Assembly (NCBI GenBank): GCA_902774025.1
Contig: CACYGY010000039.1
Coordinates: 1-46,594, forward strand
Direction: 5' to 3'
DNA: 46,594 bases
DNA from: an uncultured Eubacteriales bacterium
Lineage (GTDB): Bacteria; Bacillota; Clostridia; Christensenellales; Aristaeellaceae
Made by a program: the position numbers and the translations under genes. Below are positions 26,304 to 34,629 of the stretch, in pieces. How positions within the stretch are numbered: position 1 is the stretch's first letter; the number at the start of each line of letters is the position of its first letter. The notes under the pieces were generated by a model. It had not been told where the DNA came from and searched no databases. It saw only the letters and a list, made by a program, of their open reading frames with translations.

Positions 26304-26639
26304 ATGCTGACGAAAGCAGAACTGCCGGAGTGCCCGGTGGTCACTACCCTGCAGCTGATGGGAAACAAATGGAAAATCCGGATCCTTTCCAATCAGATGG
26401 CCCGTCCGTGGAGATTCAGCGAGATGCTCCGTTCCATTCCCGGAATCAGTCAGAAAGTACTGACTGACAGCCTCCGCGCTCTGGAAAAAGACAGGATCAT
26501 AATCAGGGAGGTTTTCCCCGAAGTGCCGCCAGGGGTGGAATATGCACTGAGCGAACCGGGAGAATCCATGCGGCCGATCATCAAAGCCATGGAAGCCCGG
26601 GGAAGCGTATATCAGCGGAAGGTGTGTGAAAGCGTATGA
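26304..26639 (+). CDS. HxlR-family transcriptional regulator
   Basis: The ATG at 26304 follows GGAGGT and gives 111 residues, the usual size. ECPVVTTLQLMGNKWKIRIL is the HxlR hallmark with its conserved Cys, followed by the winged helix RFSEMLRSIPGISQKVLTDSLRAL and REVFPEVPPGVEYALSE. Several HxlR proteins sense electrophiles or oxidants through that Cys. Its TGA overlaps the ATG of the macrodomain gene, so it probably regulates the ADP-ribosylation genes with which it is co-transcribed. Confidence 0.88.
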   Translation: MLTKAELPECPVVTTLQLMGNKWKIRILSNQMARPWRFSEMLRSIPGISQKVLTDSLRALEKDRIIIREVFPEVPPGVEYALSEPGESMRPIIKAMEARGSVYQRKVCESV

Positions 26640-27448
26640 ATCAGAGTGAAAGACGCCGCTGGCTGATCCGCTCTCTGCTGGAAGAAATGCCGCAGTACAA
26701 GTATCCGGTCTTTCCGTATACCGCTGACCGTCAGTGGCAGCTGCTGCGCAGCCTGATGAATGTCCGTCCGCCCATGCCGGTCTCCCGGGAGTTTCTGCAG
26801 ATTCAGGATGCTTTCCTGAAGGAAATGACGAAAGAAAAAGGCATTGTGGATGCCCTCAGTCTGCCGGCATGTGCCATGGATCAGCGGCTTGTTCTCTGGC
26901 AGGGCGATATCACAACCCTTCAGTGTGATGCCATCGTCAATGCCGCAAACAGCCAGATGCTGGGATGCTTTCTGCCGTGCCATGGATGCATCGACAATAT
27001 CATTCATACAATGAGCGGTGTGCAGCTGCGCCTGGCCTGTCAGGGGATCATGCAGAAGCAGGGGAATGAGGAACCCGCCGGCCGGGCAAAGATCACTCCC
27101 GGCTTCAACCTGCCAGCCGGATATGTGCTGCACACGGTGGGACCCGTCATTGACAATGAAGTCACCCCGGAAGCCGAAGCGTTACTGGCATCCTGTTATC
27201 GTTCCTGCCTGGAACTGGCAGAACAGCACAGCCTTCATTCCGTTGCCTTCTGCTGCATCTCCACCGGTGTTTTCCGCTTTCCGCCGGACCGCGCCTCTGA
27301 GATCGCCATCCGGACGGTGAAGGAATTTCTGGAAAAGGAAACCTGTATTCAGCGTGTCATTTTCAATGTCTTCAAAGACAGCGATCTGGAGATCTATCAG
27401 AGACTGCTGACGGGAGAACAGGCCGGTTGCAGAAGGACGCCTGTGTAA
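26636..27448 (+). CDS. Zinc-dependent macrodomain ADP-ribosyl hydrolase
   Basis: The ATG overlaps the HxlR stop (ATGA); 270 residues, the usual length of this clade. After a helical N-terminal extension come LWQGDITTLQCDAIVNAANSQM and the zinc-type insert GCFLPCHGCIDNIIH, with Cys-His-Cys ligands, then LRLAC, GYVLHTVGP and FCCISTGVFRFP. Zn-macrodomains remove ADP-ribose from lipoylated or other targets modified by SirTM, and the two genes are usually linked. An intact SirTM lies 1.3 kb downstream on the same strand. The usual GcvH-like carrier and lipoate ligase of such operons are absent here. Confidence 0.9.
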   Translation: MNQSERRRWLIRSLLEEMPQYKYPVFPYTADRQWQLLRSLMNVRPPMPVSREFLQIQDAFLKEMTKEKGIVDALSLPACAMDQRLVLWQGDITTLQCDAIVNAANSQMLGCFLPCHGCIDNIIHTMSGVQLRLACQGIMQKQGNEEPAGRAKITPGFNLPAGYVLHTVGPVIDNEVTPEAEALLASCYRSCLELAEQHSLHSVAFCCISTGVFRFPPDRASEIAIRTVKEFLEKETCIQRVIFNVFKDSDLEIYQRLLTGEQAGCRRTPV

Positions 27449-27540
27449 TACAAAGTGCGTACCTGTTTCGCCTTCGCCCCCATCCTGTGCCCGCCCTTCC
27501 GGCAGAAAAGCCGGAAGGGAGTTCATGGGAGAGGAAACGG

Positions 27541-27864
27541 ATGAAAGAGCAGAAGATGTGCGTCAGGGATGCCGGGACTGATCTCAGCGGCAGGGTGTAT
27601 TCCGCCCGGAAGGAGATTCTGAATTCTCTGACTGGCGCACCGTATACGGATGCCGGAATCACCGCCATCGAAAAAGGTGCTGAGGAAAACGCGGAAGGTT
27701 ATCCTTTCGACCTGCCGGAAGATGCCGTCCCGGGCATGAACGGATTCGGACAGGTTGCTGCGCGGTCCCAGGGCACGCTGATCCACAGACACGGGGAACG
27801 CAGGGAGTCTTTACAGCCGCTGACGGTTCTGAAGCTGCATGGCTGCCTGCGAAGGAAAACCTGA
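27541..27864 (+). CDS. Hypothetical protein, 107 aa
   Basis: The ATG at 27541 has GGAGAGGAAACGG upstream. The protein starts MKEQKMCVRDAGTDLSG and contains RKEILNSLTGAPYTDAGI, YPFDLPEDAVPGMNGFGQ and GTLIHRHGER. It looks like real protein sequence but belongs to no family I can name. It lies between the macrodomain gene and the ruined SirTM copy and may itself be a fragment of a longer gene. Confidence 0.4.
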   Translation: MKEQKMCVRDAGTDLSGRVYSARKEILNSLTGAPYTDAGITAIEKGAEENAEGYPFDLPEDAVPGMNGFGQVAARSQGTLIHRHGERRESLQPLTVLKLHGCLRRKT

Positions 27865-27935
27865 AAACGGATTTCCGGATGCCCTGCGGAATCTTCCTGC
27901 CGGGGGTGTTTCCGGTGATGGGAAATGGAGAAGGA

Positions 27936-28649
27936 CATGGGCGAAACACATTGCTGCTGAAGGAAAAGATCGATCAGGCGGAGGCTGGGATCATCGGGGA
28001 GCCGGACTGTCCAGGGCTGCCGGGTCTGTGTATGACGGTGAGCGCCTTGACAGGTATTTCAGCGGTTTCAGGAGAAAGTACGGATTCCGGAGCCTGTATA
28101 CCGCATACGGCATACAGGAAGAATTCCGGGCCGCCGGGAGTCGGTATATCCGGATCAGCCGCTGCATGGACGCACCGAAATCCACCCGCGGCGATCTGTA
28201 TCAGATCGTGAAGAACAGGGACTGTTTCCTTCTGACCACCAATGTGGACCTCTGTTCCCGGAGGGCCGGAATTGACCGGGAAAGGCTGTTCTGTACCCGG
28301 GGGATTCCGGCCTGTTTCAGCGCACAATGCCCTGCCGCAGGAAATCATGGGAAAACGAGAGCGTGATCCGGATCATGATCCCGGGGATACCATCGGGGAA
28401 CAAAACAGACTGACGCCTCCGGAAGGCGCAAGTGGCAGGGATGCGCATTCCGGAGGAACTGATGCCGAAATGCCCCGACTGTGGGCGTCCCCTGACCATG
28501 ACCTTCGTTCGGACAGCCGGTTCGTGGAGGCTGAAATCCGGCAGGCTGCCGCCGTGGAACAGGAGAGACGGCTGACACGGCAGCAGGACCGGATGGCCCT
28601 GTATCCGGAGATTGGCGCGGGATACAATACATCGTTGTTTTATGGATGA
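27936..28649 (+). pseudogene. Decayed copy of a SirTM sirtuin gene
   Basis: Across changing frames the plus strand reads SVYDGERLDRYFSGFRRKY, RDCFLLTTNVDLCSRRAGID, MRIPEELMPKCPDCGRPLTM and LRSDSRFVEAE. These align segment by segment with FIYTGERFDKYFSDFAAKY, KDYFVITTNVDHCFQRSGFD, MRIPSELIPYCPDDGEPMTM and LRSDDRFVEDE of the intact gene downstream. At least three frame changes and a lost NAD-loop region (GAGAGLST is scrambled) show it is dead. It keeps a CPDCG pair where the intact copy has CPDDG. Confidence 0.8.
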
Positions 28650-28756
28650 TCCCCCTCGGCTGGAAATGGCCCCAAACGGCAGATTTACCCCGGGAATGGA
28701 TGCTTTATGGAGGAAATGTCAGGGATCGCGGATTCTGAGAGACTCCGGAGGTGCGG

Positions 28757-29680
28757 ATGATGTTTGGAAGAAGATTACCAAAGACAGAGACCCCGGACGG
28801 GATCGCAAAGCTTCGCAGGGCGATTGATGAGGCAGATGCTGTCATCATCGGAGCAGGTGCAGGGCTTTCGACCTCCGCAGGATTCATTTATACCGGAGAA
28901 CGGTTCGACAAGTACTTCTCAGACTTTGCGGCGAAGTATCATTTCAGCGATATGTATTCCGGCGGCTTCCGCGTTCTGGAGAGTCCTCCGGAAGAAATGT
29001 GGGCATACTGGAGCAGATACATCTGGATCAACCGTTATATGCCGATACCGAATGATACCTACGACCGGCTGCATGACCTGGTGAAGGACAAGGACTACTT
29101 CGTGATCACCACCAATGTGGATCACTGCTTTCAGCGGTCCGGTTTCGACAGGAAGCGGCTCTTCTATACGCAGGGCGACTACGGACTGCTGCAAAGCACG
29201 AATCCGCATGGCGCATCCGCACACAAGACCTATGAGAATGAAACGATCATGCGGAAGATGATCCTGGCTCAGGGATTCGAGATCGGTGAGAACAATGAGC
29301 TGATCATTCCGGAAGGCAGAGGGATCTCCATGCGGATCCCCTCAGAGCTGATTCCGTACTGTCCGGATGACGGGGAGCCGATGACCATGAATCTCAGATC
29401 GGACGACAGGTTCGTGGAGGATGAAGGCTGGAAACAGGCTGCAGAAACGTATTCGGAATTCCTTCGCAGACATGAGAATCTGAAGGTACTGTTTCTGGAA
29501 GCAGGTGTCGGCATGAATACGCCAGGTATTATTAAGTTCCGGTTCTGGAAGATTGTAAACCAGTGGCCGGATGCGACTTATGCCTGCCTGAATTACGGCG
29601 AGGCCTATGCGCCGGATGAAATCACAGACAGGTCCATCTGCATCAACGGAGATATCCGGGAGATCCTGATGAAGCTGTAG
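28757..29680 (+). CDS. Class M sirtuin (SirTM), protein ADP-ribosyltransferase
   Basis: CCGGAGG stands five bases before the ATG at 28757; 307 residues. NAD-site motifs: VIIGAGAGLSTSAGFIYTG near the start, FVITTNVDHCFQRSGF in the middle. The usual sirtuin catalytic HG region is replaced by TQGDYGLLQ, the class M signature, so it should transfer ADP-ribose rather than deacetylate. MRIPSELIPYCPDDGEP is what is left of the zinc-ribbon zone. The C-terminus has FLEAGVGMNTPGIIKF. Partner of the macrodomain hydrolase upstream. A terminator follows at 29718. Confidence 0.9.
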   Translation: MMFGRRLPKTETPDGIAKLRRAIDEADAVIIGAGAGLSTSAGFIYTGERFDKYFSDFAAKYHFSDMYSGGFRVLESPPEEMWAYWSRYIWINRYMPIPNDTYDRLHDLVKDKDYFVITTNVDHCFQRSGFDRKRLFYTQGDYGLLQSTNPHGASAHKTYENETIMRKMILAQGFEIGENNELIIPEGRGISMRIPSELIPYCPDDGEPMTMNLRSDDRFVEDEGWKQAAETYSEFLRRHENLKVLFLEAGVGMNTPGIIKFRFWKIVNQWPDATYACLNYGEAYAPDEITDRSICINGDIREILMKL

Positions 29681-29717
29681 GCACTGAAAACAACTGAACA
29701 GCAGGTACAGGCAGAAG

Positions 29718-29763
29718 GACGTTTATTTGTTTTCCCCCCGGGGATACAGGTAAGCGTCTTTTT
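29718..29763 (+). terminator. Terminator after the SirTM gene
   Basis: GACGTTTATTTG (29718-29729) pairs with CAGGTAAGCGTC (29747-29758), including three G-T pairs, and is followed by TTTTTATT. Confidence 0.65.
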
Positions 29764-30102
29764 ATTGCCGATACATACGGAGGCGCTTCCTGTCCTGCGG
29801 CGACATGGATGAATATCATTCATCAGCGTGAAAATGCCAGCTGACTGCATGGAATCTCCAGCGAACCAGGATCCGGACGCGCGGAGAGCATCACCGCACC
29901 CGGTGGGCAGATTTGCGGAATTCACGGATCTGAGGAAAAAGCGGCATCACAGGGATGCGGCTGTGACGCACCGGGGCTGTTCATGGCAGGATCCGGCCAC
30001 TGGACAACCGGGTTGCCTATGGTATCATGGGGGTGCATTCGGTAAAATACTTACCATGATTCATCGCAAAGGAAAACTGAAAACCGGGAGGACAGAAGGA
30101 AC
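29764..30102 (+). other. Intergenic region
   Basis: Contains the promoter at 30001-30028 and no gene that I can support. Confidence 0.4.
30001..30028 (+). promoter_or_regulatory. Promoter of the sugar isomerase-kinase pair
   Basis: TGGACA (30001-30006) and TATCAT (30023-30028) are 16 bases apart; the -10 is extended by TGG before it. Confidence 0.55.
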
Positions 30103-30801
30103 ATGAAGCGATCGGAAATCAACGCCGCCATGATCCGGGCGGAGGCGCTTCTTGAAAAAAGCGGTATCCGTCTGCCGCACATGGCTTACTGGACACTGGA
30201 GGAATGGCGGAAAAACCGGGAGAGAACCGGGCGAATCCGGCGTCTGGAGCTGGGATGGGACATCACCGATTTCGGGAGTGGCAATTTTGCGGGAACCGGC
30301 GCCGTTCTCTATACGGTGCGCAACGGGATTCAGGATGACCCGGAGGCGGGTGTGCCCTACTGCGAAAAATACATCATCATGGAGGAAGGCCAGAGGCTGC
30401 CGAAACATTACCACGTTTTCAAGACGGAGGATATCATCAACCGGGCGGGAGGCGTCCTTCTGGTCCGTCTCTGGAATGCGGACCGGGAGGGGCGGCAGCT
30501 GGACACGGATGTGAAGGTGTACCGGGACGGACTGGAGGATGTGGTGAAGGCGGGGACGGCCATCCGGATTGAGCCGGGCAACAGTATCAGCCTGACCCCT
30601 TACATGGCTCACGTGTTCGGACCCGAGGCGGGGAGCGGCCCCGTAGTGGTGGGGGAGGTGTCCAGGGTCAACGATGATCATACGGACAATTTCTTCCTGG
30701 AAAAAACCGCCCGGTTTGCTGAGATTGAAGAGGATGTGCCCGTGCTGCGTCCCCTGTGCACGGAATATGACAGACTCCGGGATGAGGTGTGGGGAACATG
30801 A
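30103..30801 (+). CDS. D-lyxose/D-mannose-type sugar isomerase (cupin)
   Basis: GAAGGA precedes the ATG at 30103; 232 residues. The cupin metal site is visible: PKHYHVFKTEDIIN gives H-x-H and E, and YMAHVFG gives the later His. LGWDITDFGSGNF and NDDHTDNFF are typical of D-lyxose ketol-isomerases, which interconvert lyxose/xylulose and mannose/fructose using Mn. The family is about 225 residues long, as here. The final ATGA overlaps the start of a PfkB kinase, so the isomerised sugar is probably phosphorylated next. Confidence 0.85.
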   Translation: MKRSEINAAMIRAEALLEKSGIRLPHMAYWTLEEWRKNRERTGRIRRLELGWDITDFGSGNFAGTGAVLYTVRNGIQDDPEAGVPYCEKYIIMEEGQRLPKHYHVFKTEDIINRAGGVLLVRLWNADREGRQLDTDVKVYRDGLEDVVKAGTAIRIEPGNSISLTPYMAHVFGPEAGSGPVVVGEVSRVNDDHTDNFFLEKTARFAEIEEDVPVLRPLCTEYDRLRDEVWGT

Positions 30802-31964
30802 GGAAAGTGATCGCAGCCGGGCATATCTGCCTGGATATCACCCCCGTTTTTCCCCAGGGACATGTCTGCGCGTCCCTGGAGGAGCTGCTGGTGCCGGGAA
30901 AACTCATCCGGACAGAGGGGGTCAGCGTGCACACAGGGGGCAGTGTGGCCAACACCGGACTGGCCCTGAAACTGCTGGGGAATGATGTGATCCTCATGGG
31001 CAAGGTGGGCAGGGACGCCTTCGGGGATATGGTCCGGGGAATTCTGGCAGGGTACGGGGCAGGCGGCCTGATCGTGGACGGGAAGGATTCCACCTCCTAT
31101 TCCGTGGTGCTGGCGCCTCCCGGTTTCGATCGCATTTTCCTCCACAGTCCGGGGGCCAATGACACCTTCTCCTCTGAAGACGTTCCGGAGGAGGACCTGG
31201 AGGACGCCGTGCTGTTTCACTTCGGCTATCCGCCCCTGATGAAGCGCATGGTTGAGGCAGAGGGCGCGGAGCTGGAAGGGATGTTCAGGCGCGTGAAGGC
31301 GAAGGGGATCGTCACCAGTCTGGATCTTGCGGCAGTGGATCCCCGGAGCCCGGCGGGAAATGCGGACTGGGAAGCGATTCTCAGGCGCGTCCTGAAGCAT
31401 GTGGATTTCTTTGAGCCCAGCTTTGAGGAACTCTGCTTCATGCTGGACCGTCCGGAGTGGGAAAGACTCGCCTCCGCGGGGACGGACATGACGCAGGCGC
31501 CGGAGGTGACGGAAAAGGCGGACACGCTGGCGCGCAGATGCCTGGAGATGGGATGCGGTGTGGTTCTGGTGAAGTGCGGTCTGTCCGGCATGGTTTACCG
31601 GACGGGTTCGGCTCAGCGGCTTGGGCGGACAGGGAGCAGGGTGGGGCTGGACGTGAAGGTCTGGGCTCAGAAGGCCGGGCATCAGCCCTGCTTCCGGGCG
31701 GAATATGTCCGCAGCGGAACCGGAGCCGGCGATGTGAGCATTGCGGCTTTTCTCACGGCCCTTCTTCAGGGGGAGGCGCCGGAGGAATGTGTGCGCCTGG
31801 CCGCAGCCGAGGGAGCCGCTTCCGTAACCAGCTATGATGCCCTGGGAGGCATTCTGCCGCTGGAGGAGCTGAGGCGGCGGATCCGGGCGGGCTGGAAAAC
31901 GTACGGACGGGCGGAGGGGACGCCGGTATTCCAAAACATCCCTGCGGATGTTAAAAAATTTTAA
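30798..31964 (+). CDS. PfkB-family carbohydrate kinase
   Basis: The ATG at 30798 overlaps the isomerase stop; 388 residues. PfkB signatures: AAGHICLDITP at the start, VHTGGSVANTGLALKLLG, GKVGRDAFGDMV, DFFEPSFEEL, and the second signature RSGTGAGDVSIAAF with its catalytic Asp. It is longer than a plain ribokinase because of an insertion around residues 215-260. The substrate is probably a ketose made by the upstream isomerase (inference). A TTAAAA/TTTTAA palindrome spans the stop codon and may be a weak terminator. Confidence 0.88.
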   Translation: MRKVIAAGHICLDITPVFPQGHVCASLEELLVPGKLIRTEGVSVHTGGSVANTGLALKLLGNDVILMGKVGRDAFGDMVRGILAGYGAGGLIVDGKDSTSYSVVLAPPGFDRIFLHSPGANDTFSSEDVPEEDLEDAVLFHFGYPPLMKRMVEAEGAELEGMFRRVKAKGIVTSLDLAAVDPRSPAGNADWEAILRRVLKHVDFFEPSFEELCFMLDRPEWERLASAGTDMTQAPEVTEKADTLARRCLEMGCGVVLVKCGLSGMVYRTGSAQRLGRTGSRVGLDVKVWAQKAGHQPCFRAEYVRSGTGAGDVSIAAFLTALLQGEAPEECVRLAAAEGAASVTSYDALGGILPLEELRRRIRAGWKTYGRAEGTPVFQNIPADVKKF

Positions 31965-32314
31965 CAGTCACATAAGGGCATCTTTTCCTCCGGAGCATTC
32001 CGGGTTATAATGGCGGGGAGTGAGAAGAGGATTCCGAAGAAGACGGAAAAAGGATGGCGCTGCTTCCTGAGATCCCCTGCTGCGGGAGAACACGGGGGAC
32101 CGTCCGGAATCCCGGATGACCCGTTCCCATGGAACCGGACAGTGGCCGATCTCAGAAGCATCCGCTGCAGGAGACGAATCCGGTGGGATTCAGCGGGCGG
32201 AAGCGGTTCTCCGCTGTCTCGCAGGGCTGGGGAGAAAAGGTCGTGACGGAGTTTCCCGCGGAACTTTTCGGGGAGAAAGAGGAACAGGGAAAGGACGAAG
32301 GAGGGGAAAGCATC
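31965..32314 (+). other. Leader region before the zinc-ribbon gene
   Basis: A TATAAT at 32006-32011 with TTTTCC 17 bases upstream (31983-31988) is a plausible promoter with a poor -35. About 300 bases of untranslated leader would follow. Frames within it lack ribosome sites. Confidence 0.4.
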
Positions 32315-32815
32315 ATGAAAGCCTGCAAGTTCTGCGGTACACAGGTTCCCGATCAGGAGAGGCAGTGCCCTTCCTGCGGTTCCTCCACGTTTCTCAGAAT
32401 CTGCGAGAACTGCGGCACGGAGTTTGAAAGCAGCTTCTGCCCCAACTGCGGTGTGAAGGCGGGGCAGGCACGGAAGATCTGCCCGGAGTGCGGGAACGCG
32501 TATTTCACCAATGCCTGCCCCAACTGCGGATATGTGCCGAGCCGCAGACCGGCTGTCCAGGAAGTGGTGCACCATCATATCTATGAGAGGCCGCAGGTTC
32601 CGCCTGCGCCGCCCCCGCCCCCATCCCCGCCTTCCCGGGGACGCAGAGGCCGGAAGGGGAAGCGCTGGGGATGCCTGACCTGGATTCTAATCCTGATCGG
32701 TCTGGGTCTGCTCTTCGGGAACGACGGTTCCTCCAAAAAGAGCACCTCCGGGAGCGTCAGGGTCACCCAGACATCCTCCACAAACGCCGCTGAGTCCTCC
32801 GGCAGCGGAAAGTAG
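32315..32815 (+). CDS. Zinc-ribbon membrane protein
   Basis: AGGAGGGG precedes the ATG at 32315; 166 residues. The first 75 residues carry seven C-x2-C pairs: CKFC, CPSC, CENC, CPNC, CPEC, CPNC and further pairs of the double-zinc-ribbon kind. A Pro-rich linker (PPAPPPPPSPPS), a basic RGRRGRKGKR patch and one membrane helix (LTWILILIGLGLLFG) follow, with a Ser/Thr-rich outer tail. It is an anchored protein with a cytoplasmic zinc-ribbon head. Function unknown; it is grouped with other zinc-ribbon proteins below. Confidence 0.8.
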   Translation: MKACKFCGTQVPDQERQCPSCGSSTFLRICENCGTEFESSFCPNCGVKAGQARKICPECGNAYFTNACPNCGYVPSRRPAVQEVVHHHIYERPQVPPAPPPPPSPPSRGRRGRKGKRWGCLTWILILIGLGLLFGNDGSSKKSTSGSVRVTQTSSTNAAESSGSGK

Positions 32816-32876
32816 GACGGGGGAGAAAAGGAATCCGGAAAAGGCCGGAGGGTGAAGGAAAGGGCGGAGGTGACCT

Positions 32877-34427
32877 ATGACGGAGAATCCCGGCGGCAGC
32901 AAGGGCAGAGTCCTGTTTCTGCAGAGATTTCTGGAAGAGCATACGGATGATGAGCACTGCATCACCACGGAGGAACTCATCAGCCTTTATCAGGAAAACG
33001 GGTACAAGGCCGTGCGGCAGACCATTGTGGATGATGTGGCTGTGCTCATGGCCTCCGGTTTTGACGTGGTGGTGGACCAGGTGGCCCGCAACAAGACCAA
33101 GACGAATGCCTACTGCATCGGTGCCCGGCTTTTTGAACTGGCAGAGCTGAAGCTGCTGGTGGATGCCGTGTCCTCCTCCCGGTTCATCACCGCGGAGAAA
33201 AGCGAACTGCTGATCCGGAAGCTGCAGAAGCTGACCAATGAGGAAAACCGGCAGGATCTGACGGCGCGCATCTACACCGGGGAGCGGCTGAAGACCTCCA
33301 ACAACCTGGTCCTCATCAGCATTGATGCCATTTATCACGCCATCCGGTTCGGCAGGAAAATCGCCTTCCACTACTGGGATTACACGCCCGACCGCAGGAA
33401 GGTGCTCAAGCATGACGGCGCGGAGTACATCGCTTCTCCCTATGTGCTGGTGTGGAATGATGAGCGGTACTATGCCATCTGCCATTCGGACAAGCACAAC
33501 CAGATCGTGAATTTCAGGGTGGACCGCATGTGCGATATCCGGGAACTCAAGGAGAGGGCATTTATCGATCCGGGATTCAGCGTCGCGGAGTACAGCCGGA
33601 AGGTCATCCACATGTATGACGCAAACCTGCCGGAACGCTATGTGACCCTGCGGTGTCTCAACGAGCACATGCGCAATGTCATGGACCAGTTCGGGGAGGA
33701 TGTCAGGACAAAGCAGTACGACGACAACAGCTTCAGAGCCATGACGAACGTGGTGCCCAGCAGCACCTTCTTCGGATGGGTCATGCAGTTCAGGGGCGGG
33801 ATTCTGATTGAGAAACCCGCGGATGTCAAGCAGGCCTATGAGGAAATGCTGTCGGCCGTTCTGGAGAGGCAGAAGAGCTTCGGGGACGGGACAGAGACGG
33901 AATTGACCGACGATGCGGAAGCGAATGACTTCGGAGAGACCCCGGAGGTGAACCCGGACGGCGAAGGAGAGAGGAACGCGGAGGGGGATGAGCCTGCCGG
34001 AGACGGCACTTCCGCTGAGGCGGAGGGGATGGATACCTCCGGAACCGGGGAGGCGACCGGGAAGGAAGCGTCCACAGATGCCGAGGAATCCTCCGTGCCC
34101 GCAAGGAAGAAACGGGGCAGGAAAGCCGCAATGGCCATGGAGAACAATGAAACCGGGGACTCCGTGTCCGCAGGAAAGAAACGGGGCAGGAAGGCCGCAC
34201 AGGCTGTGGAGAGCGGGGAAACCGGGGATACCGTGCCCGCAGGGAAGAAACGGGGCAGGAAGGCTGCGCAGGTCCTGGAGAACGGGGAAACCGGAGACTC
34301 CGCGCCCGCAGGGAAGAAACGGGGCAGAAAGGCTGCGCAGGCCATGGAGAACGGGGAAACCGGGGATACCGTGCCCGCAGGAAAGAAACGGGGCAGGAAA
34401 GCCGCGGGGACTGCCGGGAAGACATGA
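32877..34427 (+). CDS. WYL-domain transcriptional regulator with AT-hook-like repeat tail
   Basis: GGAGGTGACC precedes the ATG at 32877; 516 residues. The N-terminal helix-turn-helix includes ITTEELISLYQENGYKAVRQTI. The WYL domain includes IAFHYWDYTPDRRKVLKHDG, ASPYVLVWNDERYYAICHS and FRVDRMCDI. After about residue 330 an acidic Glu/Gly/Thr linker leads to five copies of KKRGRKAA at 23-residue intervals. The tail would hold minor grooves of AT-rich DNA, as AT-hooks do. WYL regulators sense ligands or nucleic acid. This tail is unusual for the family, and the tandem DNA repeats may vary in number between strains. Confidence 0.85.
   Translation: MTENPGGSKGRVLFLQRFLEEHTDDEHCITTEELISLYQENGYKAVRQTIVDDVAVLMASGFDVVVDQVARNKTKTNAYCIGARLFELAELKLLVDAVSSSRFITAEKSELLIRKLQKLTNEENRQDLTARIYTGERLKTSNNLVLISIDAIYHAIRFGRKIAFHYWDYTPDRRKVLKHDGAEYIASPYVLVWNDERYYAICHSDKHNQIVNFRVDRMCDIRELKERAFIDPGFSVAEYSRKVIHMYDANLPERYVTLRCLNEHMRNVMDQFGEDVRTKQYDDNSFRAMTNVVPSSTFFGWVMQFRGGILIEKPADVKQAYEEMLSAVLERQKSFGDGTETELTDDAEANDFGETPEVNPDGEGERNAEGDEPAGDGTSAEAEGMDTSGTGEATGKEASTDAEESSVPARKKRGRKAAMAMENNETGDSVSAGKKRGRKAAQAVESGETGDTVPAGKKRGRKAAQVLENGETGDSAPAGKKRGRKAAQAMENGETGDTVPAGKKRGRKAAGTAGKT
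34101..34409 (+). repeat. Tandem 69-bp repeats encoding KKRGRKAA units
   Basis: Five units, each with AAGAAACGGGGCAGGAAAG-like sequence, recur every 69 bases within the WYL gene. The period is a multiple of three, so expansion or contraction keeps the frame. Confidence 0.8.
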
Positions 34428-34465
34428 ACGGCCGCCTGGGCGGAGCAGATGATTCTTCAGAGCAT

Positions 34466-34498
34466 GGGCTCCTGCGGATCATGGACAAACAGGAGCCC
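34466..34498. repeat. Hairpin after the WYL gene
   Basis: GGGCTCCTG (34466-34474) and CAGGAGCCC (34490-34498) form a perfect nine-base stem. No T run follows, so it is an imperfect terminator candidate. Confidence 0.45.
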
Positions 34499-34629
34499 TC
34501 ATGATAGAATCCACCCTTGAATCAGGCACGGGAAAAGGATGTGTTCCTTTGAAAAGGAACCTTTGCGCATGATGGAATCATCCCGGTTTCTCCCGGGCGG
34601 ACCGCCGCGCGCGGCAGGAAAGGAGTTTT

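Noticed and set aside
34101..34409. A CRISPR-like array
   Set aside because: The 69-base tandem units are in frame within the WYL gene and encode KKRGRKAA; there are no unique spacers between identical repeats.
32877..34427. Histone H1-like or nucleoid protein as the identity of this gene
   Set aside because: The basic repeats are only the tail; the first 330 residues are a clear helix-turn-helix plus WYL regulator.
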